A stretch of DNA of 64,000 nucleotides from Actinokineospora auranticolor (GTDB lineage Bacteria; Actinomycetota; Actinomycetes; Mycobacteriales; Pseudonocardiaceae), in contig NZ_PTIX01000002.1 of NCBI RefSeq assembly GCF_002934265.1, positions 513,993-577,992 of the forward strand. Reading direction: 5' to 3'. The notes beneath the pieces were generated by a model. It ran no database searches, was not told where the DNA came from, and saw nothing but the letters and a program-made list of their open reading frames with translations. This document shows positions 18,930 through 26,964 of the stretch, piece by piece; positions within the stretch are counted from its first letter, which is position 1, and each line of letters opens with the position of its first letter. The translations under genes were made by a program, and so were the position numbers.

Positions 18930-18959
18930 GAGGAGGGCAACAGGACGGTTGCCCTCCTC
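18930..18959. terminator. 12-bp perfect hairpin terminator
   Basis: GAGGAGGGCAAC (18930-18941) and GTTGCCCTCCTC (18948-18959) pair perfectly across a 6-base loop. It lies just beyond the aldo/keto reductase stop and upstream of ectA on the same strand, so it probably separates the two transcription units. Confidence 0.8.
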
Positions 18960-18979
18960 GTCGGTGGCGTGTTAACGGA

Positions 18980-20008
18980 TCAACCGGACGTCCGGGAGGA
19001 TTGCCACAGGTCGATGCCGGAGTCGACCGCGTACCGGTCGATGGCGGCCAACTCGTCGTCGGTGAACGGCGGCGCGTCGCGGGCGGCGAGGTTCGCTTCC
19101 AACTGGGCCACGGAACTGGCGCCGACCAGGGCGGACGTCACCCGGCGGTCGCGCAGGACCCAGGAGATGGCGAGCTGGGCGAGGGACTGGCCGCGGCTCT
19201 TGGCGATCTCGTTGAGACCGCGCACGCGCGCGAGGTTCTCGTCGGAGAGGAGCTCGGTGGAGAGCGAGGACGGGCGGCTGGCGCGGGAACCTTCCGGGAT
19301 GCCGTCGAGGTAGCGGTCGGTGAGCAGGCCTTGGCCGAGCGGGGAGAAGGCGATGCAGCCGGACCCGAGTTCGTCGAGGGTGTCGAGGAGTCCCGCTTCC
19401 ACCCAGCGGTTGAGCAGCGAGTAGGACGGTTGGTGGATCAGGAGTGGGACGCCTGCGCCACGCAGGATCTCGGCTGCTCGGCGGGTGGCGGATGGGGAGT
19501 AGGAGGAGACGCCTACGTAGAGGGCTTTTCCTTGCTGCACTGCGGAGATGAGAGCGCCGACGGTTTCTTCGAGCGGGGTGTCGGGGTCGAAGCGGTGGGA
19601 GTAGAAGATGTCTACGTAGTCGAGGCCCAGACGGGTCAGGGATTGGTCCAAAGAGGACAGGAGGTACTTGCGGGAGCCGTGGTCGCCGTAGGGGCCGGGC
19701 CACATGTCGTAGCCCGCCTTGGTGGAGATGACCAGTTCGTCGCGGTAGGGCTTGAGGTCGGTGGCGAGGACGCGGCCGAAGTTGGCTTCGGCGCTGCCGT
19801 ACGGGGGGCCGTAGTTGTTGGCCAGGTCGAAGTGGGTGACGCCGAGGTCGAAGGCGCGGCGGAGGATGGCGCGGGAGGTGTCGAGGGGGCGGTCGTCGCC
19901 GAAGTTGTGCCAGAGACCGAGGGAGATCGGGGGGAGCAGCAGCCCGCTCCGCCCACAACGGCGATAAGCGGTGTCGTCGTAGCGGCTGGCGGCGGCCTCG
20001 TACGGCAT
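18980..20008 (-). CDS. Aldo/keto reductase (YghZ-like)
   Basis: NADPH-dependent oxidoreductase of about 342 residues. The catalytic Asp/Tyr are in HFDLANNYGPPYGSAE, Lys in STKAGYDMWPGPYG and His in YSHRFDPDTP. These segments match the YghZ/L-glyceraldehyde-3-phosphate reductase subgroup. ATG 20008 is chosen because AAGGAG lies four bases upstream. The physiological substrate is unknown. Confidence 0.88.
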   Translation of the reverse strand: MPYEAAASRYDDTAYRRCGRSGLLLPPISLGLWHNFGDDRPLDTSRAILRRAFDLGVTHFDLANNYGPPYGSAEANFGRVLATDLKPYRDELVISTKAGYDMWPGPYGDHGSRKYLLSSLDQSLTRLGLDYVDIFYSHRFDPDTPLEETVGALISAVQQGKALYVGVSSYSPSATRRAAEILRGAGVPLLIHQPSYSLLNRWVEAGLLDTLDELGSGCIAFSPLGQGLLTDRYLDGIPEGSRASRPSSLSTELLSDENLARVRGLNEIAKSRGQSLAQLAISWVLRDRRVTSALVGASSVAQLEANLAARDAPPFTDDELAAIDRYAVDSGIDLWQSSRTSG

Positions 20009-20089
20009 GGATCTCCTTCGCTCGCGGATCCCCGCCACTCCCCAGCGGGACTCCCAGCCAACGGTACCCACGGGTGGCGCTAGCCGCCG

Positions 20090-20737
20090 TCAGATGAGGG
20101 TGCCCTGGCCCTGTTCGATCATGCGGGCGTAGAGGACTTCCTCGTTGATCTCCAGGCGGTTGATGACGCGGAGGGCGGCGACCACGGCGTCGCTGACCAC
20201 GCCGGGTTCCACTTCGCCGTAGGAGAGGTGGATGGCGCCGTCGCTGTCGAGGTCGGTGGGGCCTCGGTGGATGAAGGTGAAGACCTCCGCCTTCCACCTG
20301 GGCACGGTGAGGGTGATGGACTCTTGGCGCACGCGGTCCAGGAGGACGCCGTGGGTGGGTTCGCCGAAGAGGGCCGCGTAGAGCAGGTCTTTCGCGAGGC
20401 GGAGGAGGTCTTCGCCGTGGGCGGTGCGCTGGGCGGGGCCGATCATGGCGCCGCCCGGCGGGGGCGGGTCGACCAGGCACGCGCTGGTGTCGAACGCGCC
20501 AAGACGCGCCGTGTGCTCTGCGAGTACCTGCTCGTCGAGGGTCAAGGGGCGCGGTAGGTGGCCCGACTCGCCGGGGCGCTGGGCCGGTACCCCACCCAAC
20601 CTCGCCGCCGCCTCGGCCAGGAGTTGGTCGACCAGCCACTCGCGGGGCTGCGCCATGAGCCGGGCGCGCAGGGCGGGCAGCACGTGCCCGGCGAGATCGG
20701 CCTGGGCGCGGCGGACCATGTCGTCGAAGTCGGACAT
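20090..20737 (-). CDS. Conserved-looking protein of unknown function
   Basis: I do not recognise this 215-residue protein. It is soluble and mixed alpha/beta in character, beginning MSDFDDMVRRAQADLAGHV. It has an acidic segment (FIHRGPTDLDSDGAIHLSYGE) and the C-terminus RLEINEEVLYARMIEQGQG. No metal-binding cluster, signal peptide or membrane span is visible. It lies 81 bp upstream of the aldo/keto reductase on the same strand. Codon use looks like that of its neighbours, so it is probably real. Confidence 0.65.
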   Translation of the reverse strand: MSDFDDMVRRAQADLAGHVLPALRARLMAQPREWLVDQLLAEAAARLGGVPAQRPGESGHLPRPLTLDEQVLAEHTARLGAFDTSACLVDPPPPGGAMIGPAQRTAHGEDLLRLAKDLLYAALFGEPTHGVLLDRVRQESITLTVPRWKAEVFTFIHRGPTDLDSDGAIHLSYGEVEPGVVSDAVVAALRVINRLEINEEVLYARMIEQGQGTLI

Positions 20738-20822
20738 GCGGCGAACCTACCGGCGGCGCCCGCGCGGCCGGGGGTGCCGGGCGCGGGGTGTCACCCGTTG
20801 GGGACGCACGCCACTTGATAGG

Positions 20823-20841
20823 TAAGGGTCGCCTAACTTAC
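20823..20841. promoter_or_regulatory. IdeR/DmdR-type iron box
   Basis: TAAGGGTCGCCTAACTTAC matches the iron-box pattern TTAGGTTAGCCTAACCTAA at 14 of 19 positions. It overlaps a -10-like TACTAT (20839-20844), so iron-loaded repressor would block the promoter of the gene starting at 20882. Confidence 0.65.
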
Positions 20842-20881
20842 TATCGGGGTACCGGTCGACGAGGAGGCGAATCCGTCCACA

Positions 20882-21706
20882 GTGGAGACTCTTGTCGGTC
20901 CACCCGTGCTCACCCGTCCGCAGCTGCGGTGCGCGCTCGACCCGGGCGACACCGCGGCCTTGCTCGGCGCGGCGCCCGCGCTGTACGCCACCGACACCGC
21001 CGACCTCCTGCGTTCCGCGCTGGTCGTCGCGGTCGCCGCGTGGGGTCCGCGACACGGCGCCGCGTTGTCGGTGCCCGGGCCCGGCGGGCTGTCGGACACG
21101 GTCGGCAGGCTCGCCGCGGCACCCGCGGCCGGGACCGTCGGCTTCGCCTTCCGAGCACCCGCCGGCCAAACGCACGCCATCGACGTGCGCGCCGAGATCG
21201 AGGACGGTCTGGTCACCGCGACCTGGACGTGGTGCGCCGCGTCGTTCGCCGAACGCGCGGTCGCCGACCTCGCCCGGACCTGGTGCGCCGCCCTCGCGGG
21301 CTTGGCGGCGGAAGCGCGCCGAGTTCTCCCGTTGCCGACAGACGCGCCCCGGGACGTGGAGGTGGTCATCGCCGTCCCGGGCGACACGAACGATCGAGCG
21401 GTCCGACAAGCGCTTGCCGGACTGGCTTCCGCGCACCCAATTCTCACCACCGGTCGACGCCAAGTGGGAACACGGGCGTACGCCGCCCCGGGCGCCGGGG
21501 ACGCCACCGGCGCGACCGCTCCCGAGTGGACTTCACTGGTCCGGTTCGCCCTGGTCAGGCCCAGTTCGGCCGACGCCAGACTGATCATCACCGGGGACCC
21601 CGCGGTGGTCGGCGCGGACACCGTCGAAACCCTCGCCGACGCCCTGCGCCGGGTGTTCGGAGGAGATGCCGGCCACGTCCGGCCGTCGCCCATGAACTCC
21701 CCATGA
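20882..21706 (+). CDS. NRPS epimerisation/condensation-domain-like fragment
   Basis: A 274-residue protein whose first 150 residues resemble the C-terminal half of an NRPS epimerisation domain (YATDTADLLRSALVVAVAAW, then DTVGRL, then GLVTATWTWCAASFAERAV). The remainder resembles the start of a condensation domain (ALAGLASAHPIL). The HHxxxDG active site is not conserved; GDPAVVGAD stands at the equivalent place. It lies behind an iron box and 55 bp before the ornithine monooxygenase gene. It may be an NRPS relic or a small protein with a new role. The start is uncertain because GAGGAGG is 14 bp from GTG 20882. Confidence 0.55.
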   Translation: METLVGPPVLTRPQLRCALDPGDTAALLGAAPALYATDTADLLRSALVVAVAAWGPRHGAALSVPGPGGLSDTVGRLAAAPAAGTVGFAFRAPAGQTHAIDVRAEIEDGLVTATWTWCAASFAERAVADLARTWCAALAGLAAEARRVLPLPTDAPRDVEVVIAVPGDTNDRAVRQALAGLASAHPILTTGRRQVGTRAYAAPGAGDATGATAPEWTSLVRFALVRPSSADARLIITGDPAVVGADTVETLADALRRVFGGDAGHVRPSPMNSP

Positions 21707-21714
21707 GTCGCTAT

Positions 21715-21733
21715 TTAGGTTAGCCTTACCTGG
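21715..21733. promoter_or_regulatory. IdeR/DmdR-type iron box
   Basis: TTAGGTTAGCCTTACCTGG is a near-consensus iron box (16 of 19 against TTAGGTTAGCCTAACCTAA). It lies 29 bp upstream of the ornithine monooxygenase start and indicates iron-dependent repression. Confidence 0.85.
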
Positions 21734-21761
21734 TTTTGGCCGATCGACGAAGGGACCGCGA

Positions 21762-23123
21762 GTGACCAGCGAGGTTCTGCCGCACGAGGTGCACGACATG
21801 GTCGGGATCGGCTTCGGACCGTCCAACCTGGCGCTCGCGATCGCCGTGCGCGAGCACAACGAGCGCACCCCCGACGCACCCGTGCGCGCGGTCTTCCTGG
21901 AACGCCAGGCCGCGTTCGGCTGGCACCGCGGCATGCTCATCGACGACGCGACCATGCAGGTGTCCTTCCTCAAGGACCTGGTCACCATGCGCGACCCGGC
22001 CAGCGACTTCAGCTTCCTGTGCTACCTGCGCGACCGCGACCGGCTGGCCGAGTTCATCAACCACAAGACGATGTTCCCGCTGCGCACCGAGTTCCACGAC
22101 TACTTCGAGTGGGCCGCGGCGCGGGTGTCCGACCAGGTCCGCTACGGCGCGGAGGTCGTCGCCGTGCGCCCGGTCGAGGTCGACGGCGAGACCGAGTTCT
22201 TCGACGTGCTCTACCGCGACCCCGAGGCGCCCGACGAAGCGGTGACCTCGGTCCGCGCGCGCAACATCGTCATCGCGACCGGGCTGCGGCCGAAGCTGCC
22301 CGAGGACGCGGTCACCACCGACCGGGTCTGGCACAACATCGAGCTCATGCACCGCGTCGGCGCGCTGGCCAAGTCCGACCCGCACCGGGTGCTGGTCGTC
22401 GGCTCCGGGCAGAGCGGCGCGGAGACCGTCGCCGAGCTGCACACGGCCTTGCCGCGCGCGCAGGTCTGCGCGGTGTTCTCCCGCTACGGCTACGCGCCCG
22501 CGGACGACAGCCCGTTCGCCAACCGGATCTTCGACCCGCGCGCGGTCGACCACTTCCACGGCGCGTCCGAGGACGTCAAGCGGCTGCTGCTGGACTACCA
22601 CCGCAACACCAACTACTCCGTGGTGGACATGGACCTCATCGAGGACCTGTACCGCCGCGAGTACCGCGAGAAGGTCACCGGCCGCAAGCGCCTGGACATC
22701 CGCAACGCCTCCCGGGTCACCTACGCGCGCGAGACCGACGAGGCGGTGTACGTGACCATCCAGTTCCTGCCGACCGGGGAGACCGAGACGCTGGAGTGCG
22801 ACGCGGTCGTCTACGCCACCGGCTTCCTGCCCGCCGACGTGTTCGGCCTGCTCGGCCGGGCCGCGTCGGTGTGCGAGCAGGACGCGGACGGCCGCCCGGT
22901 CGTGGACCGGGACTACCGGCTGCGCACGGTGCCGGGGGTGCGCGCGGGCATCTACGTGCAGGGCTCCGAGCACAGCCACGGCCTGACCGCGACCCTGCTG
23001 TCGACCACGGCCGTGCGCGTCGGCGAGATCCTGGACTCGGTGGTCAACGGCTCTCCCGAGCCCGCCCCGGCGGCCGTCGAGACCTCGTCCGCCGCGCCCG
23101 CGGTCCAGGGCATCACGGCGTAG
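21762..23123 (+). CDS. L-ornithine N5-monooxygenase (siderophore biosynthesis)
   Basis: A flavin- and NADPH-dependent N-hydroxylating enzyme that starts hydroxamate siderophores. In its 453 residues, the FAD site is GIGFGPSNLALAIAV, the substrate region includes MQVSFLKDLVTMRDPASDF, the NADPH site is VLVVGSGQSGAETVAEL, and the late motif is YATGFLPADVF. The iron box just upstream and the hydroxyornithine formyltransferase at 25666 support an ornithine rather than lysine substrate. Confidence 0.92.
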   Translation: MTSEVLPHEVHDMVGIGFGPSNLALAIAVREHNERTPDAPVRAVFLERQAAFGWHRGMLIDDATMQVSFLKDLVTMRDPASDFSFLCYLRDRDRLAEFINHKTMFPLRTEFHDYFEWAAARVSDQVRYGAEVVAVRPVEVDGETEFFDVLYRDPEAPDEAVTSVRARNIVIATGLRPKLPEDAVTTDRVWHNIELMHRVGALAKSDPHRVLVVGSGQSGAETVAELHTALPRAQVCAVFSRYGYAPADDSPFANRIFDPRAVDHFHGASEDVKRLLLDYHRNTNYSVVDMDLIEDLYRREYREKVTGRKRLDIRNASRVTYARETDEAVYVTIQFLPTGETETLECDAVVYATGFLPADVFGLLGRAASVCEQDADGRPVVDRDYRLRTVPGVRAGIYVQGSEHSHGLTATLLSTTAVRVGEILDSVVNGSPEPAPAAVETSSAAPAVQGITA

Positions 23124-23133
23124 CCCCCGGACG

Positions 23134-23170
23134 CGCGGAGGGGACGAACCACTGGTCCGTCCCCTCCGCG
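23134..23170. terminator. 13-bp perfect hairpin terminator
   Basis: CGCGGAGGGGACG (23134-23146) pairs perfectly with CGTCCCCTCCGCG (23158-23170). It lies just after the monooxygenase stop and before the convergent Thr/Pro-repeat gene. Confidence 0.8.
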
Positions 23171-23200
23171 TTCACTTCCCGCCGGGCTGCACGCCAGTTG

Positions 23201-23788
23201 CTAAGGCCGGGTCGCCGTGACCGGCGGTTCGGTCACCGTCGCCCGGGGACCCGTCACCGTCGTGGGCGGTTCGGTCACCGTCGCCCGGGGACCCGTCACC
23301 GTCGTGGGCGGTTCGGTCACCGTCGCCCGGGGACCCGTCACCGTCGTGGGCGGTTCGGTCACCGTCGCCCGGGGACCCGTCACCGTCGTGGGCGGTTCGG
23401 TCACCGTCGCCCGGGGACCCGTCACCGTCGTGGGCGGTTCGGTCACCGTCGTCCGGGGACTCGTCTCGGGCCCTGGCGGCTCGGTCACCGTCGGCTGCGG
23501 ACCTGGGGTTGTGAGCTCCGTCGTGGTGACCAGCGGGGGCGAGCCGCCGTCGGCGGGGGTGACCGGTGTGGCCGCGCCGATCCCGTTGAGCAGCACGCCA
23601 CCCACGACGAGCAGCGCGACCACGGTCGCACCGCCACTCGCCGCGACGGTCATCCGACGCTTGCGCGTCCGGCGGGCGCCGAGCACGACGGCCTCGGTCG
23701 CGCCGGGGCGCACCGGCACGTCGAGCCGGTCGTCGGCGAAGAGCCGCCGCAGCCGCGCGTCCACCTTGTCGAAGTCCTCGGAGTTCAT
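23201..23788 (-). CDS. Anti-sigma-like membrane protein with Thr/Pro repeat tail
   Basis: A 195-residue protein with an N-terminal cytoplasmic segment (MNSEDFDKVDARLRRLFADD), one membrane span (about residues 55-75) and an external tail. The tail contains five exact copies of the 14-residue unit TEPPTTVTGPRATV. Its ATG overlaps the sigma-factor stop by four bases (ATGA), which suggests coupled translation and an anti-sigma role. No zinc-binding anti-sigma motif is visible, so that role is inferred from position. Confidence 0.75.
   Translation of the reverse strand: MNSEDFDKVDARLRRLFADDRLDVPVRPGATEAVVLGARRTRKRRMTVAASGGATVVALLVVGGVLLNGIGAATPVTPADGGSPPLVTTTELTTPGPQPTVTEPPGPETSPRTTVTEPPTTVTGPRATVTEPPTTVTGPRATVTEPPTTVTGPRATVTEPPTTVTGPRATVTEPPTTVTGPRATVTEPPVTATRP
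23222..23465. repeat. 42-bp tandem repeat array (about 5 to 6 copies)
   Basis: The 42-bp unit containing GGCGGTTCGGTCACCGTCGC is repeated with almost no divergence inside the coding sequence of the Thr/Pro-tail protein. The lack of silent changes points to recent expansion or ongoing homogenisation, and copy number may vary between strains. Confidence 0.9.
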
Positions 23789-24327
23789 GCCGTGCCCTCG
23801 CCTTCCCAGGTCGTCGCCAGCACGCCGCGCAGCGTCGCCATGGCCTTGCTCGTCTGACTCTTGACCGTGCCCGCGGTGACCTTCAGCGCCCGCGCGATCT
23901 CCACTTCGGACAGCCCGTCGTAGTAGCGCAGGACGATCACCGCCCGCTGGCGCGGCGGGAGTGTGCGCAGCGCCTGCCACAGCGGTTCGTTCTCGAACGC
24001 GTCGCGCGCGCCCGCGGCGACCGTGTCGGGCACCTCGGACACCAGGTTCTCCCGCCGGGTCCGCCGCCACCGGCTGACGTGCGCGTTGGCCATCGCCCGC
24101 CGCGCGTACGCCATCGGGTCGCCGTCCTTGCGCAGCACCGACGCCCACCGCGCGCCGACCTTCTCCAGCACCCCTTGGACCAGGTCGGCCGCGTCGTGCG
24201 GGTTGCCGGTCAGCGCGTACCCGTAGCGCAGCAGCCCGGGCATCGCGGTGCCGACGAACTCCGCGAAGTCGGCCAGGTCGCCGGTGGCCGCCGTTCCCCC
24301 GATGCCCTGGTCGGCGAGCGCGGTCAC
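23785..24327 (-). CDS. ECF RNA polymerase sigma factor, SigE-type
   Basis: A 180-residue sigma factor. Region 2 is FAEFVGTAMPGLLRYGYALTG to AYARRAMANAHVSRWRR, and region 4 is ALRTLPPRQRAVIVLRYYDG with the helix-turn-helix SEVEIARALKVTAGTVKSQ. It is coupled to the downstream membrane protein by an ATGA overlap. GTG 24327 is the best start because upstream sequence in frame is not sigma-like. The signal is unknown. Confidence 0.9.
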   Translation of the reverse strand: MTALADQGIGGTAATGDLADFAEFVGTAMPGLLRYGYALTGNPHDAADLVQGVLEKVGARWASVLRKDGDPMAYARRAMANAHVSRWRRTRRENLVSEVPDTVAAGARDAFENEPLWQALRTLPPRQRAVIVLRYYDGLSEVEIARALKVTAGTVKSQTSKAMATLRGVLATTWEGEGTA

Positions 24328-24558
24328 CTCCGTCCCCCGAGCTTCGCCCGGGCGGGGAAACCGGTTCGGTGCAAAGACATCCGCTCTCCTTGATCCCCTA
24401 CGGCCCGGTGTGGGCCGCTGACACCAGGAGCACGCTCGGTCGCGGCCACCAGTTGCCCTCGTTATCTCACCGTTACACAAGTCCCGGTGCTGTTCGTCCT
24501 CCGCGAACCGCCCGGTCACACCGGGCGACCTGTCGGTGCGGGTTAGTACGTTGGGGCT

Positions 24559-25341
24559 ATGGCAACACTGGTCACCTTCCACGCCCACCCCGATGACGAG
24601 TGCATCAACTGCGGTGGCGTGATGCGCAAGGCCGCCGACGAGGGGCACCGGGTCGTGCTCGTCGTGGCGACCCGCGGCGAGCTCGGCGAGGTGGAGGACG
24701 GCTTCCTCGCCCCGGGCGAGACCCTGACCGAGCGGCGCGTCGACGAGACGCACAAGGCGGCGGAGATCCTCGGCGCGTCCCGCGTGGAGTTCCTGGGCTA
24801 CACCGACTCCGGGATGATGGGCGAGCCGACCAACGACGCGCCCGGCACCTTCTGGACCGCCTCGGTGGAGGAGGCGGCGTCCCGGCTCGCGGCGATCCTG
24901 GTCGAGGAGTCCGCGGACGTGCTCACCGTCTACGACGACAACGGCGGCTACGGCCACCCCGACCACATCCAGGTCCACCGGGTGGGCCTGCGCGCCGCCG
25001 AGATCGCGGGCACGCCGCGCGTCTACCAGGCCACCGCCAACCGCGACGAGATCAAGCGCGGCATCGAGCGGGCCAGGGCGGCGGGCGACGAGACCTTCGG
25101 CCCGCCGGAGGACTTCGAGATCGGCAAGCCCGAGGCCGAGCTGACCGGCCGGGTCGACGTGCGGGCGTACCTGTCCGCCAAGCGCGCCGCCATGCGCGCG
25201 CACGCCAGCCAGATCAGCGAGGACAGCTTCTTCCTGGCCATCCCGGACGAGGCGTTCGCGGGCTCGTTCGGCACCGAGTGGTTCATCCGCGCGGGCCAGG
25301 GTCCGGGGATCACCGAGACCGACATCATGGCCGGGCTGTAG
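24559..25341 (+). CDS. PIG-L/LmbE-family N-acetyl-sugar deacetylase
   Basis: A 260-residue zinc-dependent deacetylase-like protein. The metal-binding AHPDDE motif is near the N-terminus, with the catalytic-region GHPDH (YGHPDHIQVH) in the middle. The family includes MshB and Mca of mycothiol metabolism and deacetylases of secondary metabolism. Nothing nearby fixes the substrate. No Shine-Dalgarno site is clear, and a TAGTAC element lies about 10 bp upstream, so the mRNA may be leaderless (inference). Confidence 0.87.
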   Translation: MATLVTFHAHPDDECINCGGVMRKAADEGHRVVLVVATRGELGEVEDGFLAPGETLTERRVDETHKAAEILGASRVEFLGYTDSGMMGEPTNDAPGTFWTASVEEAASRLAAILVEESADVLTVYDDNGGYGHPDHIQVHRVGLRAAEIAGTPRVYQATANRDEIKRGIERARAAGDETFGPPEDFEIGKPEAELTGRVDVRAYLSAKRAAMRAHASQISEDSFFLAIPDEAFAGSFGTEWFIRAGQGPGITETDIMAGL

Positions 25342-25354
25342 CCGGTTGCCGGAA

Positions 25355-25387
25355 AACGGCCCCGGAGCCGAGTGCTCCGGGGCCGTT
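25355..25387. terminator. 14-bp perfect hairpin terminator
   Basis: AACGGCCCCGGAGC (25355-25368) and GCTCCGGGGCCGTT (25374-25387) pair perfectly over a 5-base loop, 13 bp after the PIG-L stop codon. Confidence 0.88.
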
Positions 25388-25608
25388 CGCGGCGCGCACC
25401 GCCCGCGTTCACCCGGTGTTCGACCACGTCAGGTGGGAACCGCGGGCGAATCCCCTCGATCGCCGAGTTTTCCCCAGGCTGGGGACAGCCCTGTGCATAG
25501 ATCCACTTCTGATGGCGGCTTGACAACGCGTCGGTCCACACCTGTCCACAGGCGCAATAACCCGGGCGCGTGTGGTCCGGCGAACAGTGGGTCATTTCGG
25601 GTGACCGA

Positions 25609-25642
25609 TGAGGCTAGCCTAAGCAAGGCGAGGCTAACTACG
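25609..25642. promoter_or_regulatory. Overlapping IdeR/DmdR-type iron boxes
   Basis: TGAGGCTAGCCTAAGCAAG (25609-25627) matches the iron-box pattern at 14 of 19 positions. A second, weaker match centred on AGGCTAAC follows at 25624-25642. They lie 24-57 bp upstream of the formyltransferase start, so that gene should be iron-repressed. Confidence 0.7.
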
Positions 25643-25665
25643 GCGAGACTTCCGGGAGGGACCGC

Positions 25666-26613
25666 ATGCGGGTCGTGATGTTCGGTTTTCAGACCTGGGG
25701 GCACCGCACCCTGCAGGCGCTGCTGGACTCCGAGCACGAGGTGGTCGCGGTCGTCACGCACCCACCGGGCGAGGGCGTCTACGAGAAGGTGTGGAGCGAC
25801 TCGGTCGCCGACCTGGCCGCAGAGCACGGCGTCGAGGTCATCGTGCGCGAGCGGCCGGACGACGACGAGCTGTTCGACCGGCTGCGCGCGATCGACCCGG
25901 ACGTCATCGTGGCCACCAACTGGCGCACGTGGATCCCGCCGCGGATCTTCACCCTGCCCAAGCGCGGCACGCTCAACGTGCACGACTCGCTGCTGCCCGC
26001 CTACGCCGGGTTCTCCCCGCTGATCTGGGCGCTGATCAACAACGAGCCCGAGGTCGGCGTGACCGCGCACATGATGGACGACGTGCTGGACGCGGGCGAC
26101 ATCGTCATCCAGCGCGCGGTGCCGGTCGGCCCGCGCGACACCTCGGCCGACCTGTTCGCCAAGACGCTGGCGCTGTTCGGCCCGATCACCGTCGACGGCC
26201 TGGCCGAGATCGCGTCGGGGCGCACGGAGTTCACCAAGCAGGACCGGTCCAAGGCGAGCTTCTTCCACAAGCGCGCCGCGGAGGACCTGCGCATCGACTG
26301 GACCTGGTCGGCCGACGAGCTGGACCGGCTGGTGCGCGCGCAGTCCGCCCCGTACCCGAGCGCGTACTGCTTCCACCGCGGCAAGCGGCTGGAGATCGTC
26401 GAGGCGCGGGTCTCGGCGGCGAAGTACGGCGGCACCAACGGCCGGATCTTCTACCGCGAGGGCGACGGCGTGGCGATCGTGTCGGGCCCGGAGTCGCGGC
26501 GCGGGCGCAACCACGCGCTGCTGGTGACCCGGGTGCGCACGGCGGACGGCGCGGAGCTGCCCGCGCACGAGTACTTCAAGCACATGGGCGGGTACCTGAC
26601 CAGCAGGCCGTAG
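25666..26613 (+). CDS. N5-hydroxyornithine formyltransferase-like protein
   Basis: A 315-residue relative of methionyl-tRNA formyltransferase. The catalytic Asn-His-Asp set is visible in LNVHDSLLPAYAGFSPLIW and MMDDVLDAGDIV, followed by a C-terminal OB-like domain. In coelichelin- and rhodochelin-type pathways such enzymes formylate N5-hydroxyornithine. The iron boxes upstream and the ornithine monooxygenase 2.5 kb away support that role over a housekeeping one. A GGGAGGG site precedes the ATG. Confidence 0.87.
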   Translation: MRVVMFGFQTWGHRTLQALLDSEHEVVAVVTHPPGEGVYEKVWSDSVADLAAEHGVEVIVRERPDDDELFDRLRAIDPDVIVATNWRTWIPPRIFTLPKRGTLNVHDSLLPAYAGFSPLIWALINNEPEVGVTAHMMDDVLDAGDIVIQRAVPVGPRDTSADLFAKTLALFGPITVDGLAEIASGRTEFTKQDRSKASFFHKRAAEDLRIDWTWSADELDRLVRAQSAPYPSAYCFHRGKRLEIVEARVSAAKYGGTNGRIFYREGDGVAIVSGPESRRGRNHALLVTRVRTADGAELPAHEYFKHMGGYLTSRP

Positions 26614-26625
26614 TGCCCCGAGGCA

Positions 26626-26964
26626 CTAGGAGCTGATGGCCGCCACCGCGTTCGACAGGTCGCTCACGGCGGTGGCCACCGGCTCGACCGGCGCGACGAG
26701 CTTGACCAGCGTGTCGAGCAGCCGCGCCAACCGTCCTTTGTCGACGGTCTCCTGCCCGAGCTCGTCGGCGACCTCTTCGGTCACCTCGGCGGCCTCGGGC
26801 GGGAGGTCGTCGCGCGCGGCGAGCAGCCTGCGGATGGCGTCGACCAACTCGACCGGGCTCTGTCCCGTGTGGACCTGCGCGTTGTCGCCGATGGCCACCG
26901 GTCCGGTGTTGACCGTGCCGCCGAACACCTGGAATCCCTTGTTGACGCTGGGGTTCTCGCTCAT
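26626..26964 (-). CDS. Small protein with GGT-N-G-A-GD-AQ motif, partner of 26961-28853
   Basis: A 112-residue protein not in a family I can name. Residues 8-30 form a Gly/Asn-rich segment ending GPVAIGDNAQ. Residues 35-110 are predicted helical (PVELVDAIRRLLAARDD and LLDTLVKLVAPVEPVATAV). Its ATG overlaps the stop of the membrane protein gene by four bases. The Gly/Asn segment matches the C-terminal tail of that membrane protein (10 of 16 positions), so the two products may assemble through it. Such short motifs recall bacterial amyloid-signalling sequences, but that is inference. Confidence 0.75.
   Translation of the reverse strand: MSENPSVNKGFQVFGGTVNTGPVAIGDNAQVHTGQSPVELVDAIRRLLAARDDLPPEAAEVTEEVADELGQETVDKGRLARLLDTLVKLVAPVEPVATAVSDLSNAVAAISS

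Larger units (their letters stand above)
25342..25665. other. Intergenic region before the formyltransferase gene
   Basis: 324 bp containing the terminator at 25355-25387 and iron boxes at 25609-25642. The middle part (25388-25608) shows no gene or clear structure. Confidence 0.6.

Noticed and set aside
23222..23465. Regular repeats that could suggest a CRISPR array
   Set aside because: The units are directly tandem with no unique spacers and lie in frame within a coding sequence. They are a protein repeat.
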